Assembly: GCA_964522305.1 (NCBI GenBank)
Contig: CAZFVM010000054.1
Location: 1 to 8,962 of the forward strand
DNA from: UBA1049 sp964522305
GTDB lineage: Bacteria; Bacillota; Clostridia; Oscillospirales; CAG-382
Direction: 5' to 3'
Length of the DNA stretch: 8,962 nt
Position numbers and translations under genes: made by a program. The notes below the pieces were generated by a model, which was not told where the DNA came from, did no database searches, and saw only the letters and a program-made list of their open reading frames with translations. Shown here piece after piece: positions 1 to 6,684 of this stretch; the stretch's first letter is position 1; each line of letters begins with the position of its first letter.

Positions 1-21
1 CTCAATAAATAACTTTAGCGA

Positions 22-54
22 TAAAAAAACGGGGGACAAAGTCCGCCGTTTTTT
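22..54 (-). terminator. Intrinsic terminator after the S8 protease gene
   Basis: Arms at 24-37 and 41-54 form a 14-bp stem with one internal mismatch (position 33) around a 3-base loop. Read on the minus strand, the stem has a GC-rich core (CGGCGGAC pairing with GTCCCCCG) and ends in a run of seven Us. It begins 18 bp after the protease stop codon. Because the arms carry A and T runs on both sides, it could also stop transcription arriving from the left on the plus strand. Confidence 0.9.
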
Positions 55-71
55 ATTTTATTTTAATTCAC

Positions 72-3000
72 TTATTTTAAATAATCCTTGCGAACCCTAT
101 AGATAATAATGCCTGTTATACCCAATATAAACACACCGAAAAATAGATACAAAGGAAGATTTGAGTCTTCTTTTTTTATCGGTTGAGGGTCGCTTTCGGT
201 ATCCGACTCTCGGGGCTTGGAGTCCTGTCTTGCAACCTTTATGGTGTATTCCCGTGTATCACCGTTTTCTGCAGTACAGACTATCTTTACGATGTTTTCA
301 CCCACTACCAAAACCGGATTGATTAATATAACACCGGTGCTTTCGCTTTCTGTGGAATATAGTATGCTCAACTTCTCTATATTGTAGTCAACACTCAGAG
401 TATATTCGGTTATCTCTCTGTCAAACACGGGGGTCAGGTCAAATCCTTCTACAATCAAATCAGATAAATAGTTGTTATCGCTCTTTATAACCTCCGGTTT
501 TCTTATTACACCTATATAATAAGTATGGCTGTTACCGTCCGGGTCTATATAAAGTATGCTGACGCTAAGCCGATCGCTGTCCGGTATAACCGTGTCGCTG
601 ATAAATATCCTGCCGCCTTTGGGGTAATCGGTTTCTATATCCAATACCGCTACGGTATGGTCGACAGTGATTTCGTACTCATAGACATCCTCAGAGAAGA
701 AAAATCCTTCTGCGTTGTTTATCTTTATATTAAAATCATCATCTTTTCTCCCGTTAATGGTCCTCTCGGCAATAGCCGGAGGTAGAGCTTGGGTTATACC
801 ACCCAGGGAAACGGCGAGGAAATCCAACGCCTCAAACACTGCTTTGTTGCCGATAGTCTTATCCTTTAATAAAAACTCGAAGGAAATAATAGTCTTTGTA
901 GAACGGTCCGAAGGTTGTTTGTCTGACTTTAGAGAAATAAAAGACAGGATATCTCCTTCTTCATAATAAACGGTTTCTTCCCTGTTTTGGTTATGTGACC
1001 CCTTATACTCCATTAGCTCCGAGGGGAATTTAATCTTGCCGCTCAACCCGTAAACCGACTTTGCATCCTGTAACAATACGGTTACCAAAACTATTTCGCC
1101 TTCTATTATCCTGCTGCTAAGTACCAGCTCGGTTGTCTTTGACTCTGATATCGGCGGTTTTGCTTTTTCAGGTATTAAATCGCCATACCCCAATAAGTGG
1201 GCTTTGAGTCGAGATAAATCGGTGTTGTTGATTACACCGTTTTCGTTTATATCTGCGGCTGCCCTAACTCCGCCTTTGTAGGAGGTGTCTCCTTCGAGTA
1301 TCTCTATCATACAATACAGGTCTTCGGCACTTATAAATCCGTCTGAGCTGATGTCACCGCGAACCACCAACTCGACCTCGTCTATCCTGTTGCCAAAACG
1401 GTTTTGGAGTACAAGCACGTTGCCCGAGCCTGCTATTCCCGTGACTTCCTTGCCGTTTTTGTCCGTTATTATAACTGTGCCTTCGGAAGTTACCGCATCT
1501 TTTATCTCTTGGGTGTCTGTACCCGCTGCAATCCCTGATATCAGCCCGTTGTTCCTGTCCAACTTGTAGCCGGAGGACGGGTTTAGCCTTAAGAGGTTTT
1601 CGTCTACCGTGATTACGCACTCGGCAGAGAAATCCTCAAACAGAGTATAGACCGTGACCTTGGCTATCCCCGGCTTTAACCCTGTAATTGTTCCGTTTTG
1701 GTTGAGGGTTATGATTTCGATATCTCGGGTTTCGAACACTACCTCGGCAGAAGCGGTCCCCAAAGGCAAAAACCTCAACCCCAAGTTTATTGATTCCCCA
1801 ACATTTATCGACCTGTTTCCCCCGATTATCTCCAGACCTTCCAAAGGTGGTGCCACACTAAAAGAAATCTCGCTTTTGATGTTGCAGGGCAAAACAAGGG
1901 TGAAAACATGGTCTCCGCCACCGTAATAAGGGCTGCCGGATACCACCTTATCCCCATCGATAAAACCGATGCCGACCGGGAAGTCTATGGTGATTCCGTC
2001 GGTATAAACCCTACCTTCTTCAACCCCGAAGATGACCGGGGAGGTTGTAAGGTCAGCCTTTGAAGGGTTGTGTACCCGAACGATTCTTGTCTTGTTTGCT
2101 ATATAATAATTAAAGTCATAATCCAGATGGAAGTATGTCCCGTCGGTTGGAAAACTGCTGATATACTTACTTGCAGCAATGTCAAAAACACCCTTTTTGG
2201 TTATTAGTGTGTTGCCGTTAGTTGCTGTTATCCGAGAGTCGGACTGATGGACTGTGTCCCCGGTCTGTAAATCAAGCAGCCTGTTGCCCGAAAACAAATA
2301 GTTATTACTTATATCAAACTTTGTAACAGTCTCCCCCACATTAAAGCTTATCCCTTGTGCCAATGTGTCGATACCGTAGGAGGTAACCCCGGAACCGGAA
2401 GCTATATAAAGGTTGTTCTCATGTATTGCTACCCCGGTGCCGACAATTGAGGTGTGCTCGCCTACGAGGGTATCTATGTTAAGTAAGTACACCCTTCCCT
2501 CTCGCAGGGTAGCCAATTTGTTGCCGCTTATGCTAAATCCCGCCAAAGGAAAATCCAGCTTCAAATAAACTCCAAAATCCGCTAAGGTCACCCCGGCGGT
2601 ATATAGATAGGGAAATTGCTTGAAACTGACATAAAGCCTGTCGTTAAATATCTCTATTTCTTTGGGGATAAAGCGCAAATCCACTCTGTCAATCAAGGAT
2701 AGGGACACTAAGTCCAAAATATACAAAGCAGGCTCATCTTTGCACAAAGCATAAGCTCTGCCGTTATAAAAAACCAAATCGCTAATCTCTTTACCCAAGA
2801 CGGTAACCGAGAATGATGTGTACTCCGATTGTCGGAGCGGAGAACCGACCAAAATTTCTGTGCAGGGAGCTGCCATAAATGCCGAAGGGGAAAGATCCAA
2901 AAAGGGATTGCTTGTATTATGCTTTGTTACTAATCTTTTGTCCGAATAAAATATATAAACCGTGTTGTCGGCTGCAAGATAAAAATCGCTGACCTTGCCC

Positions 3001-5591
3001 GGAAAAGCTGCCATGTGTCGGTTAGTGCCGATATCTATTATGTATGTGTCGGAGATTAGATATCCTTCTCTTATGGCCAGGGGGTTTTGAATACTGTTTT
3101 CGCTTATCACCTGAAAGGTGTCTTCATGGATAACAACATTGCCTATCATAAACATCCCGTCGCCGTATATTATCTTCTTGCCAAATGCAGAAACGGGAAT
3201 ATCGATATAAAATACCTCCCCCGTGTCTTCTTTATAAACTCCGGCTTCCTTGATGTTTTTGGTGGTGTTGAATAAATAAAGAGAGTTATCCTTGCCCAAA
3301 ACAATTCTGTTTATGTCAAAGTCTGCCTTAAACACCTCGATTGACTCGGGGTCGCCAAGCCCCCGCTTATACAAATCCTGCCCGTGACTATAATATATAA
3401 CCGAATCCTTTAGGGCGAAATCGGATATTGTCTGACCCGGCTCTATGATTTTGTCTATATGGGCGGAGGACTCTAACATCCTGTTTCGGTTTAGCACGGT
3501 TATTTTGTCCGAATGGAATATTACAAGCTTGTCTGAATAAAACCCAAAGCCCTTTACCTTGCCGATGTTTAGAAATCTCTTGAATTTTCCCGGCTCGCTG
3601 ACATCATATACTCTCAGCCCCGATAGAGACTCGGAATATAACGCAAAATACCCATAGTCCGAATCAAAAACAACCTTGGGGTCTGCTAAATCCGTAGTTG
3701 TTTCTTCTGCGTTGTCGTTGGCAATAACAAAATTATATGTGCGGGATTGGCTCTTTGTCCCGTTGTAAACCGTAAGGGTGTGTTCGCCCTTTCTTCCTTC
3801 CACGGTTTTGCCTTCAAAGGGCTTACCGTCCATGAGAGCGGTCCCTTCACCGACTACCTTGATTGCCACAGCGGTGTTATAAAGCCCGCCGTCCTCAACC
3901 CCAAACACTTCCGGAATCTCGTAACTGAGTCTTATGGTCTTAGTCACAGTACCGGAAAATTCCCCGGTTAACTCAAAGATATGCTCTCCGGAATCCGTTA
4001 TGCGCTGACCCGATGAGTAGGGAAAGCCGTCTAATGTTGCCCTGCCCCTGTCAAAAGTAAAAGTGGCGTAATCGGGGTTTTCGTTATACTTATAAGTAAG
4101 CGGTTTGTTGTCTAAGTTGAAGGTTATAGTCTTATGGTAGTTGCCATATTCTATCTCCAACACATGGCGGCCATGCTCGTATACTACCTCTTTGCCTCCG
4201 TGGATTCTCTCACCGTCTAAATATGCCACTCCTCGATTATAGCCGATAACAACGCTTTCGTAATAGGTTTCGCCGTCATAAACCCCGGTTATTATGGGAA
4301 GGTTTGTTTTTTGCAATATTTCGGCAGCATTTATTATACCGTGACCGTAATAATTGTCCCGTTTTTGCTTACCGGTAGTCTTTATTAAGGAGTAAAACTC
4401 GCCGCTCCCAAAAGGTACGGAAGAATCTAAATAAGATACTGCCAAAACAGCGATTCCCGATACAATGGCAGCGGAAAAAGAGGTACCCTTTTCATATCTA
4501 TATTCGCTTATACCTGCCTCATATACCATAACCGGTATCTGCTCTCCGGGAGCGACCACACTAACCTTGTTATTGTGTTGAGAGAATGCGCTGACCTTTC
4601 CTTCTTCGTCCACCGAGCCGACACTTATAACCCCTTCATAGGATGCGGGATACATATTATCTCCGCCATATTCATAGGCGCCGTCGTTACCGGAGGAGGC
4701 TATCAATATACATCCTTTGCTGATTGCATAGTTTATGGCGTCTTCTTCTGCCACCGAGCTGGAGTATCCCCCTAAGGACATGTTGATTATCTTTGCTCCC
4801 GCAGAAACTGCAAAATATATACCGGAAACCAGGTTTGCCGAGGATATAACGGTATCCCTGTCTGTCACCCGAATGGGTAACAGAGAAGCGTGGGGGCTCA
4901 CCCCCGCCGAGCCAAACCCGTTGTTTGCCGTGGCGGAAATCAAGCCCGAAACTTTAGTACCGTGTCCGTTGGTATCGGTGTTAACGCCGGTTTTGCCTCT
5001 GATAACATCGTACCCCGGAAGTATAACAGAGCCTTGAAAATCCGTGTGTCTTCTGTCAATCCCGGTATCCAAAACCGCAACCATTACAGACTCGATACCT
5101 GTGGTATATTCCCATGCGGTGAATATGTCTGTCTCTTGGTATTCCCAGGAGTCGGCCAAAAAGGGGTCGTCGAATAATGTCGCCACACTTCGAAAAACCG
5201 TTGCTTCTATATACTCAATATCCTCGCTGTAGTCTTGTAAAAAAGCGTCTTTGTCTTGGATATTAATCGAAAACAAGGAAAGGGAACTGTCTGCCAGCAG
5301 AGTGAACTCAAACTTTGAGACTATATCATAAACCCGCTGCACAGTCACATCGGCTTTGAACTTGACTATATAGTTACCTGTTACCGAAAAGCCGGGCTCC
5401 GTTGACGAATAAGCTCTCCTTTCGCGGGGATCAAAGGGGGTGTCCCCCACTGCTTCGGCTAAAGATTGAACACGGATTTCGTCATAATAATCAAAGGGGT
5501 TTTGGGCGTCGAGCTTCGCCTCCACCGATATAAACATAAGTGGAAGTAACAGGGTGATTATTAAAAACAAAGCTATAAAGCGGTTTTTCAT
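72..5591 (-). CDS. Giant membrane-anchored S8 (subtilisin-like) serine protease with dockerin and cohesin-like modules
   Basis: Predicted secreted, membrane-tethered endopeptidase of 1839 residues, counted from the ATG at 5591. Residues 1-25 form a signal peptide ending VEA. Residues 73-137 resemble an I9 propeptide. The S8 catalytic domain spans about 155-428, with Asp175 (VAVLDTGID), His210 (NGHGT), oxyanion Asn302 (SSGNDG) and Ser371 (GTSFSAA), so the active site looks complete. Next come Ig-like modules with a GVxDGxxY start (430-495, a partial copy at 510-557, and 558-624). A region with about 14 propeller-like strand motifs follows (640-1183), then another Ig-like module (1184-1247), a BIG2 domain (1249-1330), a pre-dockerin module (1332-1411), a dockerin (1412-1468), a cohesin-like domain (1485-1614) and two cadherin-like sandwiches (1616-1788). 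The end is an acidic linker, one membrane helix (1812-1830) and a basic tail, with no LPXTG motif. The gene starts 7 bp after the methyltransferase stop, so it is probably co-transcribed. The substrate is unknown. The protease call is firm; the module names rest on motif reading. Confidence 0.93.
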   Translation of the reverse strand: MKNRFIALFLIITLLLPLMFISVEAKLDAQNPFDYYDEIRVQSLAEAVGDTPFDPRERRAYSSTEPGFSVTGNYIVKFKADVTVQRVYDIVSKFEFTLLADSSLSLFSINIQDKDAFLQDYSEDIEYIEATVFRSVATLFDDPFLADSWEYQETDIFTAWEYTTGIESVMVAVLDTGIDRRHTDFQGSVILPGYDVIRGKTGVNTDTNGHGTKVSGLISATANNGFGSAGVSPHASLLPIRVTDRDTVISSANLVSGIYFAVSAGAKIINMSLGGYSSSVAEEDAINYAISKGCILIASSGNDGAYEYGGDNMYPASYEGVISVGSVDEEGKVSAFSQHNNKVSVVAPGEQIPVMVYEAGISEYRYEKGTSFSAAIVSGIAVLAVSYLDSSVPFGSGEFYSLIKTTGKQKRDNYYGHGIINAAEILQKTNLPIITGVYDGETYYESVVIGYNRGVAYLDGERIHGGKEVVYEHGRHVLEIEYGNYHKTITFNLDNKPLTYKYNENPDYATFTFDRGRATLDGFPYSSGQRITDSGEHIFELTGEFSGTVTKTIRLSYEIPEVFGVEDGGLYNTAVAIKVVGEGTALMDGKPFEGKTVEGRKGEHTLTVYNGTKSQSRTYNFVIANDNAEETTTDLADPKVVFDSDYGYFALYSESLSGLRVYDVSEPGKFKRFLNIGKVKGFGFYSDKLVIFHSDKITVLNRNRMLESSAHIDKIIEPGQTISDFALKDSVIYYSHGQDLYKRGLGDPESIEVFKADFDINRIVLGKDNSLYLFNTTKNIKEAGVYKEDTGEVFYIDIPVSAFGKKIIYGDGMFMIGNVVIHEDTFQVISENSIQNPLAIREGYLISDTYIIDIGTNRHMAAFPGKVSDFYLAADNTVYIFYSDKRLVTKHNTSNPFLDLSPSAFMAAPCTEILVGSPLRQSEYTSFSVTVLGKEISDLVFYNGRAYALCKDEPALYILDLVSLSLIDRVDLRFIPKEIEIFNDRLYVSFKQFPYLYTAGVTLADFGVYLKLDFPLAGFSISGNKLATLREGRVYLLNIDTLVGEHTSIVGTGVAIHENNLYIASGSGVTSYGIDTLAQGISFNVGETVTKFDISNNYLFSGNRLLDLQTGDTVHQSDSRITATNGNTLITKKGVFDIAASKYISSFPTDGTYFHLDYDFNYYIANKTRIVRVHNPSKADLTTSPVIFGVEEGRVYTDGITIDFPVGIGFIDGDKVVSGSPYYGGGDHVFTLVLPCNIKSEISFSVAPPLEGLEIIGGNRSINVGESINLGLRFLPLGTASAEVVFETRDIEIITLNQNGTITGLKPGIAKVTVYTLFEDFSAECVITVDENLLRLNPSSGYKLDRNNGLISGIAAGTDTQEIKDAVTSEGTVIITDKNGKEVTGIAGSGNVLVLQNRFGNRIDEVELVVRGDISSDGFISAEDLYCMIEILEGDTSYKGGVRAAADINENGVINNTDLSRLKAHLLGYGDLIPEKAKPPISESKTTELVLSSRIIEGEIVLVTVLLQDAKSVYGLSGKIKFPSELMEYKGSHNQNREETVYYEEGDILSFISLKSDKQPSDRSTKTIISFEFLLKDKTIGNKAVFEALDFLAVSLGGITQALPPAIAERTINGRKDDDFNIKINNAEGFFFSEDVYEYEITVDHTVAVLDIETDYPKGGRIFISDTVIPDSDRLSVSILYIDPDGNSHTYYIGVIRKPEVIKSDNNYLSDLIVEGFDLTPVFDREITEYTLSVDYNIEKLSILYSTESESTGVILINPVLVVGENIVKIVCTAENGDTREYTIKVARQDSKPRESDTESDPQPIKKEDSNLPLYLFFGVFILGITGIIIYRVRKDYLK
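750..1139 (-). other. Cohesin-like beta-sandwich domain inside the S8 protease
   Basis: About 130 residues directly after the dockerin carry hallmarks of the cohesin fold: an early VTVLLQDAKSVYGLSGKIKF strand pair, then a LMEYKG strand, an ILSFIS strand and a TIISFEFLL strand. The length and strand order fit cohesin-type domains, but the assignment rests on pattern only. Other carbohydrate-binding or Ig-like sandwiches remain possible. Confidence 0.6.
1188..1358 (-). other. Type I-like dockerin module inside the S8 protease
   Basis: Two calcium-binding loop repeats of the dockerin type are visible. The first is DISSDGFISAED and the second DINENGVINNTD. Each has the Asp/Asn/Ser ligands at loop positions 1, 3, 5, 9 and 12 and is followed by a short helix (LYCMIEIL and LSRLKAHLLG). 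About 80 residues before it lie in a module ending in GIAGSGNVLVLQN, which resembles the segment that often precedes dockerins in clostridial surface proteins. Dockerins normally bind cohesins, but the partner here is unknown. Confidence 0.85.
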
Positions 5592-5613
5592 AAAACCTTC
5601 ACTCAAACTCCTT
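5589..5613 (-). promoter_or_regulatory. Ribosome binding region that decides the protease start
   Basis: Two purine-rich stretches lie here. AAGGAG (5613-5608) is inside the methyltransferase gene, only 1 base before an in-frame TTG at 5606, too close to serve it, and 16 bases before the ATG at 5591. GAAGG (5600-5596) overlaps the methyltransferase TGA stop and is 4 bases before that ATG. The ATG also puts Lys-Asn-Arg immediately ahead of the hydrophobic signal core, so it is preferred over TTG. The weak, close site suggests translational coupling to the upstream gene. Confidence 0.6.
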
Positions 5614-6321
5614 GTAAATCTTCTTCATCTGCGGACTATATTCTGTGTGGCTCTTATCTGAATATATATATAGATTGTTGCATATCGTCAAGCCTTCTTT
5701 GGCGTCTTTCTTAGCCTGTATCAAGACCAAAGAAGGTCTTTTGTCTATTGATGGAGTAACAAACTGCATCTTTTTTGGTTCTAAGTTGTTTGCCTTCAGT
5801 GCGCAAATCAAACTTGTCAAACGCTCCGGACGGTAAATCACATAGAAATAACCTCCGCTCTTTAGTCCCCAAGCTGCGGCAAAACAAACATCCTCTATGG
5901 TACACATCACTTCATGAAAGGCTATGTTCTTTTGGTCTGTGATACACCGCTTGCCGACATTTGTCTTTAGATATGGCGGATTGGAAAAAACAACATCTGC
6001 TCCACCTGACAGAAGTATGGTCTTTATCTCCCGTAGGTCTCCGTGTATGGCAACAAACTTGTCCTCAAACCCGTTGGTCTTGGAATTGTGGTTGGCGATG
6101 TCAACATATTCTTTCTGAATCTCTATCCCGGTTATCCGGGCAGAGCTCCCGCTGCTAAGCAACAGTAACGGGATTATTCCGCTGCCCGTACCCAAATCCA
6201 CCCCGACACCTTTATTAAATACTCCGATAAAATGAGCGAGCAAAAGTGCATCGGTACCATAATAGATCCCGCCCTTCGGCTCTTTTAGTATAAGGTTTCG
6301 GTTGACTTTCGTTTGTTTCAT
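5599..6321 (-). CDS. tRNA1(Val) (adenine(37)-N6)-methyltransferase family protein (TrmN6/YfiC-like)
   Basis: A 240-residue class I SAM-dependent methyltransferase, close to the usual YfiC/TrmN6 length. Visible motifs are the N-terminal GGIYYGTDALLLAHF segment typical of the family, SAM-binding motif I VDLGTGSGIIPL (41-52), acidic Glu67 in TGIEIQ, and the catalytic NPPY at 114-117, which marks N6-adenine or related amino methylation. The C-terminal LYIYSDKSHTEYSPQMKKIY segment also matches the family ending. By family it modifies A37 of a tRNA in the cytoplasm, although firmicute members are often annotated only as 'methyltransferase' and the exact tRNA is not shown. The ATG at 6321 is the first possible start, since a TAA lies in frame 15 bases upstream. 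It is preceded by an A-rich stretch with no clear Shine-Dalgarno sequence. The protease gene follows 7 bp after the stop. Confidence 0.9.
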   Translation of the reverse strand: MKQTKVNRNLILKEPKGGIYYGTDALLLAHFIGVFNKGVGVDLGTGSGIIPLLLLSSGSSARITGIEIQKEYVDIANHNSKTNGFEDKFVAIHGDLREIKTILLSGGADVVFSNPPYLKTNVGKRCITDQKNIAFHEVMCTIEDVCFAAAWGLKSGGYFYVIYRPERLTSLICALKANNLEPKKMQFVTPSIDKRPSLVLIQAKKDAKEGLTICNNLYIYSDKSHTEYSPQMKKIYKEFE

Positions 6322-6349
6322 TTTTTTGTTTTGTTAAAGGGATATTTGT

Positions 6350-6397
6350 GTAAGATAAAGCACCCACATTAATGCTTGCAGCATTATATATGGGTGC
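6350..6397 (-). terminator. Two-part hairpin between ferredoxin and methyltransferase genes, likely terminator
   Basis: The outer arms GCACCCA (6360-6366) and TGGGTGC (6391-6397) pair over 7 bp. The inner arms TAATGC (6370-6375) and GCATTA (6381-6386) pair over 6 bp around a 5-base loop. A small asymmetric internal loop (6367-6369 against 6387-6390) separates the two. On the minus strand the structure starts 17 bp after the ferredoxin stop and is followed by UUUAUCUU, an imperfect U-tract. It could end the ferredoxin transcript fully or only partly, because the methyltransferase start is just 39 bp further on and no clear promoter lies between them. Confidence 0.55.
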
Positions 6398-6413
6398 CAC
6401 TTTCGATTGTCAG

Positions 6414-6587
6414 CTAATAGGATATGGCATCAACGGGGCAAACGCTTACACAAGCGCCGCAATCGGTGCATAACTGTGCATCGATTGTATATTTTCCGTC
6501 TTCCGTAACACTTATTGCTTCGGTCGGGCATTCTGCCTCACAAGCACCGCACCCAATGCATTCGTCTCTATCAATCACATGAGCCAT
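6414..6587 (-). CDS. Small 2[4Fe-4S] ferredoxin, clostridial type
   Basis: A 57-residue low-potential electron carrier of the cytoplasm, the usual size for clostridial ferredoxins (about 55-60). It holds two complete cluster motifs: Cys10-Cys13-Cys16 with Cys20-Pro, and Cys40-Cys43-Cys46 with Cys50-Pro, in the CxxCxxCxxxCP arrangement. The two halves are a clear internal duplication (CIGCGACEAECPTEAIS and CTDCGACVSVCPVDAIS). The start is set by a strong GGAGGT at 6600-6595, 7 bases before the ATG. It has its own promoter upstream and a hairpin downstream, so it is probably a single-gene unit. Family members accept electrons from enzymes such as pyruvate:ferredoxin oxidoreductase and pass them to hydrogenases or other reductases; the partner here is not shown. 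Confidence 0.95.
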   Translation of the reverse strand: MAHVIDRDECIGCGACEAECPTEAISVTEDGKYTIDAQLCTDCGACVSVCPVDAISY

Positions 6588-6618
6588 ACAATATACCTCC
6601 GTTTTGTATTATGTAAAT

Positions 6619-6647
6619 ATTCTATCATATTTTGTATCTGAAGACAA
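6619..6647 (-). promoter_or_regulatory. Sigma-A-type promoter of the ferredoxin gene
   Basis: Read on the minus strand, TTGTCT (6647-6642) is the -35 box and TAGAAT (6624-6619) the -10 box, with a 17-base spacer. A TG one base before the -10 gives an extended -10 element. Transcription would begin near 6612, leaving a short leader of about 25 bases that carries the GGAGGT site. Confidence 0.7.
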
Positions 6648-6684
6648 CCAGCAATACTAATTACATTGTAACTACAAATCAGGG

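Noticed and set aside
525..5232. Several plus-strand open frames of 62-100 codons opposite the protease gene
   Set aside because: They lie antisense to a continuous 1839-codon gene with clear domains, lack recognisable motifs, and overlap one another. They are best explained as shadow frames.
6215..6400. Minus-strand 61-codon frame overlapping the methyltransferase start
   Set aside because: It is in another frame across the hairpin and the methyltransferase N-terminus, with no recognisable protein features. The ferredoxin-to-methyltransferase gap is better read as regulatory sequence.
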